A DNA stretch of 64,000 nucleotides from Streptomyces roseicoloratus (lineage in GTDB: Bacteria > Actinomycetota > Actinomycetes > Streptomycetales > Streptomycetaceae). The stretch is from positions 1 to 64,000 of the forward strand of contig NZ_SDOY01000152.1 in the NCBI RefSeq assembly GCF_004117935.1, read 5' to 3'. Position numbers and translations under genes: made by a program. Below the pieces are notes generated by a model. That model worked only from the letters and a program-made list of their open reading frames with translations. It did no database searches and was not told the origin of the DNA. This document shows positions 39,221-48,108 of this stretch, piece after piece (the stretch's first letter is position 1; each line of letters opens with the position of its first letter).

Positions 39221-40498
39221 TTACTTCCAGTCCTTCAGGAGCTTGCGGTAGGAGTCGCCCGCGGTCTTCGCGCCCTGCTCCGGGGTGCTCTGGTTGGTGA
39301 GGACCTTGGTGTACTCGGTGACCAGCGGGGCGAAGAGGCTGCCGCCCTCCGGGATCCACGGGCGCTCGACGGCCTTGTCCACGACCGGCTTGAAGAAGGT
39401 GATCATCTCGTTGGTGGCCACCTCCGTCTTGCCGTAGGCGGAGGTACGGGTCGGGAGCAGGCTCAGTTCCTTGGCGACCTGGGCCTGGACCTCGGTCGAG
39501 CTCATGTACTCGACGAAGGCGTAGGAGGCGTCCAGGTTCTTGGAACCGGCGTAGACGGCGAGGTTGTGGCCGCCCTGCGGGGCGCCCTGGGCGGCGGAGC
39601 CGGCCGGGACCGGGGCGATGCCGAGGTTCGCCTTGTCGGCGAACTCCTTGCCCGTGTAGGTGTCGGCGACGGCCCACGGGCCGTTGATCATCATCGCGAC
39701 CTTGCCGTCCTTGAAGGCGGCCTGCATGTTGTCCCAGCCGTTGGTCGCGTCGGTGATCGCGGCCTTGGAGTCGACCAGGTCCTTGACGGTCTTGAAGGCC
39801 TTGACGCCGGCCGGGTTGTCGATCGTGACGGTCTTGGTGTCGGCGTTGACCATGTCGCCGCCCTCGCCGTACAGGAAGGAGAGGAACCAGTAGGCGTCGT
39901 CACCGCGCAGGTACAGGCCGGTCTTGCCGGTCTTCTGCTTGATCTTGGCGGCGACGGACTTCAGCTCGTCGATGCTCTTGGGGACCTCGACACCGGCCTC
40001 CTTGAAGATCTTCTTGTTGTAGAAGATGCCCATGGAGTCGATGACCTGCGGCACGGCGTAGGTCTTGCCGTTGTACTTGGTGGACGCGGCGGCCTGCTTG
40101 AGGAAGTCGTCCTGGTCCTTCAGGGCGGCGGTGCCGTCCAGCGGGGCGAGGTAGCCGAGGTTCGCGAAGTCCGGGGTCCAGGCGACCTCGGAGCGGATCA
40201 CGTCGGGAGCGCCCGAGCCGGACTGAGCGGCGTTCTTGAACTTGTTCTGCGCATCGCCGAAGGGCACGTTCACGTACTTGATCGTGACCTTGGGGTGCTT
40301 CTTGGTGAAGTCCGCGGCGATCTTCTTGAAGACCTTGTCCTCGGATCCGACCGTGGAGGTGTCCCACCAGGTGACGGTGCCGGAGAGCTCGCCCGAGCCC
40401 TTCGAGCCGCCGTCGTTCGAACCGCTGTCGCTGCCGCACGCCGCCAGGGTCACGCCCAGGGCGGCGACCAGCGCGGTGGCCGCTATGCCACGCCGCAT
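39221..40498 (-). CDS. malE: Maltose/maltodextrin-binding lipoprotein MalE
   Basis: A 425-residue extracellular solute-binding protein. The lipoprotein signal peptide ends in the lipobox LAAC with Cys21 as the lipidated residue. The mature protein starts with a Ser/Gly linker. Family 1 solute-binding features are present (VTWWDTSTVGSED, TYAVPQVIDSMGIFYNKKIF, AMMINGPWAV). First gene of malE-malF-malG-aglA-lacI; an operator with CTTGC and GCAAG arms lies about 120 bp upstream. Confidence 0.96.
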   Translation of the reverse strand: MRRGIAATALVAALGVTLAACGSDSGSNDGGSKGSGELSGTVTWWDTSTVGSEDKVFKKIAADFTKKHPKVTIKYVNVPFGDAQNKFKNAAQSGSGAPDVIRSEVAWTPDFANLGYLAPLDGTAALKDQDDFLKQAAASTKYNGKTYAVPQVIDSMGIFYNKKIFKEAGVEVPKSIDELKSVAAKIKQKTGKTGLYLRGDDAYWFLSFLYGEGGDMVNADTKTVTIDNPAGVKAFKTVKDLVDSKAAITDATNGWDNMQAAFKDGKVAMMINGPWAVADTYTGKEFADKANLGIAPVPAGSAAQGAPQGGHNLAVYAGSKNLDASYAFVEYMSSTEVQAQVAKELSLLPTRTSAYGKTEVATNEMITFFKPVVDKAVERPWIPEGGSLFAPLVTEYTKVLTNQSTPEQGAKTAGDSYRKLLKDWK

Positions 40499-40618
40499 GT
40501 GAACTCCTTCAGATGGTCCCGGGGGGACGAGGGGCTGGAACCTTCCTCATTGCGACCGCTCCCTCGCGGCGCTCCGGGTTGGCAGGAACGTAACAGGGAT
40601 GAAAACGAGCCGAAAGAG

Positions 40619-40639
40619 CTTGCGGGAAATTTCTGCAAG
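40619..40639 (-). promoter_or_regulatory. MalR-type operator on the malE side
   Basis: CTTGC-n11-GCAAG inverted repeat in the 304-bp malE-malR intergenic region, 120 bp from the malE start. The rest of that region holds the two divergent promoters and the second operator. Confidence 0.7.
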
Positions 40640-40713
40640 ACCCGAGGATCGTTACATCCGCGTGTCCCGAAGGTTGCGGACAGGCCGCTTGACAGCTCCG
40701 GAGTCATGACTCC

Positions 40714-40735
40714 GCTTGCAAGAACTTGCGCAAGC
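40714..40735 (+). promoter_or_regulatory. MalR-type double operator on the malR side
   Basis: GCTTGC-n10-GCAAGC, containing CTTGCAAG (40715-40722) and CTTGCGCAAG (40725-40734) as nested palindromes, about 70-90 bp upstream of the malR ATG. It likely serves autoregulation and joint control with the malE-side site. Confidence 0.72.
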
Positions 40736-40802
40736 CGGACGGCAACGGCCGGAACCCGCGTTCGGTGGGCAATCCGACGCCCGACCGGTACAGTCCACTC
40801 CC

Positions 40803-41843
40803 ATGACCGCGCGGCTCGCCGACATCGCAGCCCAGGCGGGGGTCAGTGAAGCCACAGTCAGCCGCGTGCTCAACGGCAAGCCCGGTGTGGCCGCGGCCAC
40901 CCGTGAATCCGTGCTCGCCGCACTCGACGTGCTCGGCTACGAGCGTCCCGTACGGCTGCGCCAGCGCAGCGCGGGCCTCGTCGGGCTCATAACCCCCGAA
41001 CTGGACAACCCGATCTTCCCCGCGCTCGCGCAGGTCATCGGGCAGGCCCTCACCCGGCAGGGATACACCCCGGTGCTCGCCACCCAGACCCCCGGCGGGT
41101 CCACGGAGGACGAGCTCACCGACATGCTGGTGGAGCGCGGCGTGGCCGGCATCATCTTCGTCTCCGGGCTGCACGCCGACACCACGGCCGACACCACCCG
41201 CTACGACCAGCTGCGCGGCAAGGGCGTCCCCTACGTCCTCATCAACGGCTTCTCCCCCAAGGTGCAGGCCCCCTTCGTCTCCCCCGACGACCGGGCCGCC
41301 ATGGTGCTCGCCGTGACCCACCTCGCGGCGCTCGGCCACACCCGGATCGGCCTCGCCGTCGGCCCCAAGCGCTTCGTGCCGGTGCTGCGCAAGATCGAGG
41401 GTTTCCGCAAGGGCATGCAGGACCGCTTCGGCCTCGACCCCGAGCAGACCGAGGAACTCGTCCAGCACTCCCTCTACACCCTGGAGGGCGGCCAGGCCGC
41501 CGCCTCCGCGCTCATCGCCAAGGGCTGCACCGCCGTCGTCTGCGCGAGCGACATGATGGCCCTCGGCGCCATCAGGGCCGCCCGGCAGCAGGGCCTCCAG
41601 GTACCGAAGGACGTCTCGGTGGTCGGCTTCGACGACTCCCCGCTCATAGCGTTCACCGATCCGCCGCTCACCACCATCCGGCAGCCGGTGCAGGCGATGG
41701 GCCAGGCAGCCGTACGGGCGCTCCTGGAGGAGGTCGGGGGCACCCCGGCCCCCCACAGCGAGTTCGTGTTCATGCCCGAACTGGTGGTCCGCGGCTCGAC
41801 CGCCTCGGCCCCGGCCGCCGCGCCCCGGCCCGCTCAGGGATGA
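40803..41843 (+). CDS. malR: Maltose operon repressor MalR (LacI family)
   Basis: A 346-residue protein with the LacI HTH starting at residue 3 (RLADIAAQAGVSEATVSRVLNG) and an effector-binding domain with VVGFDDSPLIAFTDPPLTT. It is divergent from malE, the arrangement known for malR in S. coelicolor, where it represses malEFG and amylase genes in the absence of maltose. The ATG at 40803 has no strong Shine-Dalgarno, and TACAGT at 40789-40794 could be the -10 of a nearly leaderless transcript. Confidence 0.95.
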   Translation: MTARLADIAAQAGVSEATVSRVLNGKPGVAAATRESVLAALDVLGYERPVRLRQRSAGLVGLITPELDNPIFPALAQVIGQALTRQGYTPVLATQTPGGSTEDELTDMLVERGVAGIIFVSGLHADTTADTTRYDQLRGKGVPYVLINGFSPKVQAPFVSPDDRAAMVLAVTHLAALGHTRIGLAVGPKRFVPVLRKIEGFRKGMQDRFGLDPEQTEELVQHSLYTLEGGQAAASALIAKGCTAVVCASDMMALGAIRAARQQGLQVPKDVSVVGFDDSPLIAFTDPPLTTIRQPVQAMGQAAVRALLEEVGGTPAPHSEFVFMPELVVRGSTASAPAAAPRPAQG

Positions 41844-41899
41844 GGGGCGTCGTCCCGGGGGACGGCGTCCTCCCGGGGACGGGCGTCCTCCCGGGGACG

Positions 41900-41921
41900 G
41901 GGTCCGTCCCGAGACGGACCC
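41900..41921 (+). terminator. malR terminator
   Basis: GGGTCCGTC (41900-41908) pairs with GACGGACCC (41913-41921), loop of 4. It is preceded by short GACGGGCGTCCTCCCGG direct repeats. Confidence 0.7.
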
Positions 41922-41988
41922 GGGTGCGCCGGGAACCCGACTGGAGGATGATCGGTCGAGGGGACGGGATCTGGCAGACTCTCCTCCT

Positions 41989-42948
41989 ATGGGTGAAACG
42001 ACCGTGAAGAGTTTGGAAAACCGGACGACCCCGTCGTCACCCACCGTGGCCGACGGGCGATGGGCGCGTCTGCGCGCCCGGGCGCCGCGGCGGCCGCGGA
42101 TCTGGTTCGAGATCCTGCTCATCGCGGTCAGCTACTGGCTGTACTCGCTCATCCGCAACGCGGTGCCCGAGCAGAAGGCCCAGGCGCTGAAGAACGCGGA
42201 CTGGATCTGGCAGGCCGAGCACTCGCTCGGCCTGGCCTTCGAGCACACCGTCAACCACGCCGTGAACTCGGTGACATGGCTGATCGTGTCCATGAACTAC
42301 TACTACGCGACCCTGCACTTCGTCGTGACGATCGGTGTGCTGGTGTGGCTGTACCGGTGGCAGCCGGGCCGTTACGCCGCGTTCCGCACCGTCCTGTTCG
42401 CCACCACGGGCGTCGCTCTGGTCGGCTACTACCTGTACCCGCTGGCGCCGCCGCGGCTGATGAACGGGCAGAACTTCATCGACACGGTGCTCGTGCACCA
42501 CACCTGGGGCTCGATGGCCTCGGGCAACCTCAAGCAGATGTCGAACCAGTACGCGGCGATGCCGTCGATGCACATCGGCTGGTCGCTGTGGTGCGGCGTC
42601 ACGATCTTCCTGCTCGCGAAGGCGCCCTGGGCCCGGATCCTCGGCCTGCTCTACCCGATGGCGACGCTGGTCGTCATCGTCGCCACCGCCAACCACTTCT
42701 GGATGGACGCGGTGGGCGGCATCGTCTGCCTCGGCTTCGGCTTCGCCGTCTCGTACGTCTGGTACGGCTCGCGCCCGCACCGGCTCCCGAAGCTGGTGGA
42801 ACCGGCCGCGTCGACGCCGCAGGGCGTCACGCGGGGTGACGACGGGTCGCGCGAGGGGGCGGGGCTCGCCCCGGAGGACACCGCGAAGGCCGCGAGGGCA
42901 GCGGAATCGGACGAGCGCGACGAGGAGCCGGTCGGCTCCGGCCGGTGA
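41989..42948 (+). CDS. PAP2-superfamily membrane phosphatase
   Basis: A 319-residue polytopic protein. The acid phosphatase motifs are MPSMHIGWSLW (second domain, catalytic His) and ANHFWMDAVGG (third domain). A first-domain-like YPLAPPRLM segment precedes them, as in inositol-phosphoceramide-synthase/PAP2_3 type proteins. The likely substrate is a lipid phosphate or a phosphatidylinositol-type lipid at the membrane. The last 55 residues are a hydrophilic acidic tail. Single-gene unit. Confidence 0.9.
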   Translation: MGETTVKSLENRTTPSSPTVADGRWARLRARAPRRPRIWFEILLIAVSYWLYSLIRNAVPEQKAQALKNADWIWQAEHSLGLAFEHTVNHAVNSVTWLIVSMNYYYATLHFVVTIGVLVWLYRWQPGRYAAFRTVLFATTGVALVGYYLYPLAPPRLMNGQNFIDTVLVHHTWGSMASGNLKQMSNQYAAMPSMHIGWSLWCGVTIFLLAKAPWARILGLLYPMATLVVIVATANHFWMDAVGGIVCLGFGFAVSYVWYGSRPHRLPKLVEPAASTPQGVTRGDDGSREGAGLAPEDTAKAARAAESDERDEEPVGSGR

Positions 42949-42993
42949 TCCGTGCCGGCCGGTGATCCGGGCGGGTGAGCGGTCCGTGGCTGT

Positions 42994-43061
42994 GATCCGT
43001 ACGGGACAGCGATCCGTACGGGACAGCGATCCGTACGGGATGGCGATCCGTACGGGATGGC
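42994..43061. repeat. 17-bp tandem repeat, 4 copies
   Basis: Two copies of GATCCGTACGGGACAGC then two of GATCCGTACGGGATGGC, in the 247-bp gap between the PAP2 and metallopeptidase genes. Confidence 0.95.
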
Positions 43062-43195
43062 GATGACCGGCGGCGGCCGGTGGCGGCCGGAAGCTGCTGA
43101 ACACCCCGTGCGGACCTATGCTTTTCAGTGGGGCCCTTCGTACCGCTGGATGCCGTGGATCCGCTGGATTCCGTGCGTCCGGATCGGAGGCAAGG

Positions 43196-44035
43196 ATGCT
43201 GACGCCCCGCACCGCGGCGGCCGCCCTGTTCGCCGTTCTGGCCCTGCTGGCCTTCGTCTCCCCCTCCCCCGCCGCCCTCGCCGCGGCCGCCGCCCCCGGA
43301 CCCGGCGGGCTCGTGGTGACGTACGAGCCCGGCGAGACCGAGGAGGACGAGGCCGAGCGGCAGTTCCTGGAGGCCAACGAGGTCCTGGAGAGCGCGGCCA
43401 CGCACGCCAACAGCCTGATCGGTCTGCCGCGCGACATCTCCCTGACCGCCCTGAGCTGCGGCGAGGAGAACGCGTTCTGGGATCCGGAGAGCGAGACCAT
43501 CGCCTTCTGCTACGAGCTCGCCGGCGCCTACCGGTCGCTGTTCACGGACCTGAACACCGAGGGCAGCGAGGCCGAACGGGTCCGGGCCACCGACGACGAC
43601 GTCATCGGGATCTCCAACAGCGTCGTCTTCCACGAGTTCGGCCACGCCCTGATCAGCCTCTACGACCTGCCGATCACCGGCCGCGAGGAGGACGCCGCCG
43701 ACCAGCTCGCCACGCTGCTGCTCGCCGGTGACTCGCTGCACCAGGAGTACGCGGTCAGCGCCATCGAGGCCTGGGGCGCGCTCGCCCTCTCCGCCGAGCA
43801 GGGCGACGTCGCCGCGGATCCGGCCGACGAGCACTCGCTGGACTCCCAGCGGTACTTCAACGCCATCTGCTGGCTCTACGGCTCCGACCCGGCCGCCTAC
43901 CAGGGCGTCGTGGCGACCGACGGGAACCCGGACGGGGTCCTGCCGGAGGACCGCGCCGCGCGCTGCCCCGCCGAGTTCGACCAGATCGACCAGGCCTGGG
44001 GCACCCTGCTGGAGCCGTATCTGAAGACGGCCTGA
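43196..44035 (+). CDS. DUF4344-type secreted metallopeptidase-like protein
   Basis: A 279-residue protein with an N-terminal signal peptide (about residues 5-33, hydrophobic, Ala-rich end). The zinc-binding motif HEFGHALI (HExxH) is followed about 20 residues later by GREEDAADQ, a plausible third ligand. Cys residues (SCGEEN, AFCYEL, AICW, RCPAEF) may form disulfides outside the cell. The substrate is unknown. ATG at 43196 with GGAGGCAAGG directly upstream; upstream codons lack a signal peptide. Confidence 0.85.
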   Translation: MLTPRTAAAALFAVLALLAFVSPSPAALAAAAAPGPGGLVVTYEPGETEEDEAERQFLEANEVLESAATHANSLIGLPRDISLTALSCGEENAFWDPESETIAFCYELAGAYRSLFTDLNTEGSEAERVRATDDDVIGISNSVVFHEFGHALISLYDLPITGREEDAADQLATLLLAGDSLHQEYAVSAIEAWGALALSAEQGDVAADPADEHSLDSQRYFNAICWLYGSDPAAYQGVVATDGNPDGVLPEDRAARCPAEFDQIDQAWGTLLEPYLKTA

Positions 44036-44073
44036 GGGGCGGCGGGGCCGAGGGGCGGCGGGGGTGAGAGGGC

Positions 44074-44098
44074 GGCGGGGCCGGGCGCCGGCCCCGCC
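44074..44098 (+). terminator. Hairpin between convergent metallopeptidase gene and glnE
   Basis: 11-bp perfect stem GGCGGGGCCGG...CCGGCCCCGCC with a 3-base loop, placed to end both the + gene at 44035 and the minus-strand glnE. Confidence 0.8.
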
Positions 44099-44148
44099 GG
44101 CGTTACCCGCAGGGCCCCGGCGGGCCTCAGGCCCCGTACCGGCGGGCC

Positions 44149-47100
44149 TCAGGCCCCGTAGAAGAGTTCCTCCATCACCGCGCGCGCCCGGCGGGTGACC
44201 CGGCGGTAGTCGTCCACCATCTCTCCGACGTGGCCGGGCCCGTAGCCCATGTAGCGGCCCACCGCCGCCAGTTCGCGCGGCTCGGACGGGAAGGTGTCGC
44301 CGGGCCGGCCGCGGACCAGCATCACCGCGTTGCGCACCCGGGTGGCGAGTACCCAGGCCTCGTCCAGGATCTGCGCCTCGTCCGTCGGGATGAGACCGGC
44401 GGCGTGGGCGGCGGCCAGGGCCTCGCGGGTGCGGGGGGTGCGCAGGCCCGGCTCGGCCCAGCCGTGCCGCATCTGGAGCAGCTGCACCGTCCACTCGACG
44501 TCGCTCAGTCCGCCGCGGCCCAGCTTGGCGTGGAGGGTCGGGTCGGCGCCGCGCGGCAGCCGCTCGGTCTCCATGCGGGCCTTGAGCCGGCGGATCTCGC
44601 GCACCGCCTCGTCGCCGAGGCCTTCCACGGGATAGCGCAGCGGGTCGACCAGGTCGATGAACCGCTGCCCGAGCTCCGCGTCGCCGGCCATCGGCGCGGC
44701 CCGCAGCAGGGCCTGGCTCTCCCAGACGAGCGACCAGCGGCGGTAGTAGGCCTCGTAGGACTTCAGGGTGCGGGCGAGCGGTCCGTTCCTTCCCTCCGGG
44801 CGCAGATCGGCGTCGATGAGCAACGGCGGGTCGGCGGTGGGCACTTGGAGCAGTCGGCGGATCTCGGTGACGACCTGGTTGGCGGCCCGCGCCGCCTCCT
44901 GTTCGTCGACGCCCTCGCGCGGTTCGTGCACGAACAGCACGTCCGCGTCGGAGCCGTAGCCGAGTTCGTGTCCGCCGAAGCGGCCCATGCCGATGACCGC
45001 GAAGCGGGTCGGGAGTTCGTCGCCCCATTCGGCGCGGACGGCGGCGCGCAGCGCGCCCGCGATGGTGGCGGCGTTGAGGTCGGTGACGGCCTGGCCGACC
45101 CGGTCGACCAGGGCGCCGGGGTCGGGTTCCCTGGGGCTGTCCTCGGTGCCGTACGAGCCGATGAGGTCGGCCGCGGCGGTACGGAACAGTTCCCGGCGGC
45201 GCACCCCGCGGGCCGCCGCGACCGCGGCCTCGGCGCCGTCGGCGCGGCCGACGGCGGCGAGGACCTCCTGCTCCAGGTGGTCCCGGCCGCGCGGCCTCAG
45301 GCCCTCGGGGTCGCCGAGGATGGCGACCGCCTCGGGGGCGCGGAGCAGCAGGTCGGGCGCGAGGCGGCCGGCGGAAAGGACCCGGGCGAGGTTCTCGGCG
45401 GCGGCGCCCTCGTCGCGGAGCAGCCGCAGGTACCAGGGCGTCTTGCCGAGCGCGTCGGAGACCTTGCGGAAGCCGAGCAGTCCGGCGTCCGGGTCGGCCG
45501 AGTCGGCGAACCAGCCGAGCAGCACCGGCAGCAGCGTCCGCTGGATCGCGGCCTTGCGGCTGACGCCGGAGGACAGTGCCTCCAGGTGGCGCAGGGCGGC
45601 GGCGGGGTCGGCGTAGCCGAGTGCTTCGAGGCGCTGGCCGGCGGCCTTCGGGCTGAGCCGGATCTCGCCGGGGGCGAGCTGGGCGACGGCGTCGAGGAGC
45701 GGCCGGTAGAACAGCTTCTCGTGCAGCCGGCGCACGACGGCCGCGTGCCGCCGCCACTCGCGGTTCAGCTCGGCGACCGGGTCGGTGCGCAGGCCGAGGG
45801 AGCGGCCGAGGCGGCGCAGGTCCTCGTCGCCCTCGGGGACGAGGTGGGTGCGGCGCAGCCGGTACAGCTGGATGCGGTGCTCCATGGCGCGCAGGAAGCG
45901 GTAGGCGTCGTCGAGCTGGGCGGCGTCGGCGCGGCCGACGTAGCCGCCGGCGGCGAGGGCGGCGAGCGCGTCGAGCGTGGTGCCGCTGTGCAGCGAGGCG
46001 TCGCTGCGGCCGTGCACCAACTGGAGGAGCTGCACGGCGAATTCGACGTCGCGCAGGCCGCCGGGGCCGAGCTTGAGTTCGCGGTCGATCTGCGCGGCGG
46101 GGATGTTGTCGACGACGCGGCGGCGCATCTTCTGCACGTCGGGGACGAAGTTCTCGCGCTCGGCGGCCTGCCAGACCAGCGGGGAGACGGCGTCGATGTA
46201 CGCGGCGCCGAGGTCGGCGTCGCCGGCCACGGGCCGGGCCTTGAGGAGGGCCTGGAACTCCCAGGTCTTGGCCCAGCGCTGGTAGTAGGCGAGGTGGGAG
46301 GACAGGGTCCGGACGAGCGGGCCGTTGCGGCCCTCGGGACGGAGGTTGGCGTCGACGGGCCAGATGCTGCCCTCGACGGTGGTCTCCGAGCAGATCCGCA
46401 TGAGGTGGGAGGCGAGCCGGGTCGCGGCCTGGAGCGCCTTGGCCTCGCCGCCGTCCCGGACGGCGGCCTCGTCCGTGGCCTCCCCGACGAAGATGACGTC
46501 GACGTCGGAGACGTAGTTGAGCTCGTTGCCGCCGCACTTGCCCATGGCGATCACGGCGAGCCGGCACTGGGCGGCGTCCTCGGGCGCGGCCGCGCGGGCG
46601 AGGCGGAGCGCGGCGCGCAGGGTGGCGGTGGCGAGGTCCGCGAGTTCGGCGGCGGTCTGGGCGACGTCGGTGGTGCCGCACACGTCGCGGGCGGCGATGG
46701 ACAGCAGGCAGCGGCGGTAGGCGACGCGCAGCGACACCGGGTCGGTCGCCCCGGCGAGCCCGCCCTCGAACTCGGCGACGCCCGGGTGCAGGTCGGCGGC
46801 CTCGTAGGTGACCAGGGCCTGCCAGTCGTGCGGGTGGCGGGCGAGGTGGTCGGCGAGCGCCTCGGAGGTGCCGAGGACGCCGAGCAGCCGGTCACGGAAG
46901 GGCTTGGCGGAGAGCAGCGTGGTGGTGAGGGCGGAGCGCTCGGCCTCCGGCTGGGCCTCGACGAGCCGGACCAGACCGCGCAGCGCGAGGTCGGGATCTG
47001 CGGTGCCGCCGAGGGCGTCGAGGAGCACGGAGTCGCCGCGCAGGGGCGCGAGCCCGTCCAGGTCGAGCAGTCGCTCGGCGGCGGACGGATCGGTGAATCC

Positions 47101-47151
47101 GTGTCGCAGCAGCCGGGTGAACGTGCTGCTCCTGCGTCCCGGCACCGTCAT
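44149..47151 (-). CDS. glnE: Bifunctional glutamine synthetase adenylyltransferase/deadenylase GlnE
   Basis: A 1000-residue enzyme that adds AMP to, and removes it from, Tyr397 of GlnA. It has two nucleotidyltransferase-type catalytic halves: the first near residue 217 (NYVSDVDVIFVGEA), the second near residue 734 (GYGSDADVLFVHEP). Each is followed by an RPEGRNGPL segment and a GGLRDVEF/GGLSDVEW segment. Length and order match the family. The ATG at 47151 is preceded by GGAGG. The minus-strand reading frame stays open upstream through a repeat region, but that part is low-complexity and not counted. glnA, the substrate gene, is at 6086. Confidence 0.96.
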   Translation of the reverse strand: MTVPGRRSSTFTRLLRHGFTDPSAAERLLDLDGLAPLRGDSVLLDALGGTADPDLALRGLVRLVEAQPEAERSALTTTLLSAKPFRDRLLGVLGTSEALADHLARHPHDWQALVTYEAADLHPGVAEFEGGLAGATDPVSLRVAYRRCLLSIAARDVCGTTDVAQTAAELADLATATLRAALRLARAAAPEDAAQCRLAVIAMGKCGGNELNYVSDVDVIFVGEATDEAAVRDGGEAKALQAATRLASHLMRICSETTVEGSIWPVDANLRPEGRNGPLVRTLSSHLAYYQRWAKTWEFQALLKARPVAGDADLGAAYIDAVSPLVWQAAERENFVPDVQKMRRRVVDNIPAAQIDRELKLGPGGLRDVEFAVQLLQLVHGRSDASLHSGTTLDALAALAAGGYVGRADAAQLDDAYRFLRAMEHRIQLYRLRRTHLVPEGDEDLRRLGRSLGLRTDPVAELNREWRRHAAVVRRLHEKLFYRPLLDAVAQLAPGEIRLSPKAAGQRLEALGYADPAAALRHLEALSSGVSRKAAIQRTLLPVLLGWFADSADPDAGLLGFRKVSDALGKTPWYLRLLRDEGAAAENLARVLSAGRLAPDLLLRAPEAVAILGDPEGLRPRGRDHLEQEVLAAVGRADGAEAAVAAARGVRRRELFRTAAADLIGSYGTEDSPREPDPGALVDRVGQAVTDLNAATIAGALRAAVRAEWGDELPTRFAVIGMGRFGGHELGYGSDADVLFVHEPREGVDEQEAARAANQVVTEIRRLLQVPTADPPLLIDADLRPEGRNGPLARTLKSYEAYYRRWSLVWESQALLRAAPMAGDAELGQRFIDLVDPLRYPVEGLGDEAVREIRRLKARMETERLPRGADPTLHAKLGRGGLSDVEWTVQLLQMRHGWAEPGLRTPRTREALAAAHAAGLIPTDEAQILDEAWVLATRVRNAVMLVRGRPGDTFPSEPRELAAVGRYMGYGPGHVGEMVDDYRRVTRRARAVMEELFYGA

Positions 47152-47289
47152 CCCGCCGCTCCTCCACCGGTCGATCAAGCCCGGTCCCGAGCCTATCCGG
47201 CGAACGGGCGGAGGGGCCTGCCGGGGAGCGCGGGGCGGGTCCCGGGCGTGCCCTCGGGTGCGGACGGGCCCAGGGCGTGCCGGAGGAGG

Positions 47290-47620
47290 CGGGGCGGGTC
47301 CCGGCCGGAGCCGGAGGGCGCGGACGGGGTCCCGGGCGGGCCGGAGCCGGAGGGCGCGGGCCGGTTCGCCGGTGTGCCCGCGGAGCCGGAGGGCGCGGAC
47401 GGGGTCCCCGGCGGGCCGGAGCCGGAGGGCGCGGACGGGGTCCCGGGCGGACCGGAGCCGGAGGGCGCGGGCCGGTTCGCCGGCGTGCCCGCGGAGCCGG
47501 AAGGTGCGGACCGGTTCGCTGGCGTGCCGGAGGGCGCCGGGCCGGTTCGCCGGTGTGCCCGCGGAGCCGGAGGGTGCGGACCGGTTCGCTGGCGTGCCGG
47601 AGGGCGCCGGGCCGGTCGCG
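47290..47620. repeat. 36/39-bp tandem repeat array upstream of glnE
   Basis: Alternating units beginning GAGCCGGAGGGCGCGG: a 36-bp type (ending GGTCCCGGGCGGGCCG) and a 39-bp type (ending GGTTCGCCGGTGTGCCCGCG), with shortened units at the right end. The array fills the gap between the divergent glnE and glyoxalase genes. Both unit lengths are multiples of three, so several frames stay open by chance. Confidence 0.85.
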
Positions 47621-47637
47621 GCGGCAGAATCGGCGGC

Positions 47638-48069
47638 ATGAACTGGACCCTCGAAGTGGTGACCGTCCCCGTCACCGACCTGGACCGGGCCAAGGAGTTC
47701 TACGGCGAGCGGCTCGGCTTCACGGTCGACCTGGACCAGGAGGTCTCGCCCGGTACCCGGATCGTGCAGATCACCCCGCCGGGTTCGCGCTGCTCGATCG
47801 CCCTCCTCCAAGGCATGCCGCCGTTCCCGGGCACCGGGGTGATGGCCCCCGGCAGCCTGCACGGTCTCCAGCTGTGCGTCACCGACATCGAGGCGGCGCG
47901 CGAGCGGCTGCTGGCGGCGGGCGTGCACGCGACGCCGGTGATGCACGTGGGCGCGTCGGGCTGGGAGGCCGGCAAGGGCGGCACCTGGAACTCGTTCCTG
48001 ACCTTCCGCGACCCGGACGGCAACGGCTGGTGGGTGCAGGAGGCACCCTCGGAGCTGTCGGAGCGGTGA
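47638..48069 (+). CDS. Glyoxalase/bleomycin-resistance-type (VOC) protein
   Basis: A 143-residue single VOC protein with two beta-alpha-beta-beta-beta halves (VTVPVTDLDRAKEFYGERLGF and LCVTDIEAARERLLAAGV, ending FRDPDGNGWWVQE). Potential metal ligands are near the DPDGNG turn. The substrate is unknown; such proteins include dioxygenases, isomerases and antibiotic-binding proteins. The repeat array lies immediately upstream, so its promoter must be short or inside the repeat. Confidence 0.88.
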   Translation: MNWTLEVVTVPVTDLDRAKEFYGERLGFTVDLDQEVSPGTRIVQITPPGSRCSIALLQGMPPFPGTGVMAPGSLHGLQLCVTDIEAARERLLAAGVHATPVMHVGASGWEAGKGGTWNSFLTFRDPDGNGWWVQEAPSELSER

Positions 48070-48108
48070 GCCGCCGGTGGCGTCACGCGGGAGACGTGAC
48101 GCGGGACG

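Noticed and set aside
44230..48069. A long plus-strand open frame antisense to glnE that runs into the VOC gene.
   Set aside because: Only the last 143 codons match a protein family; the rest is the GC-bias shadow of glnE plus the repeat array.
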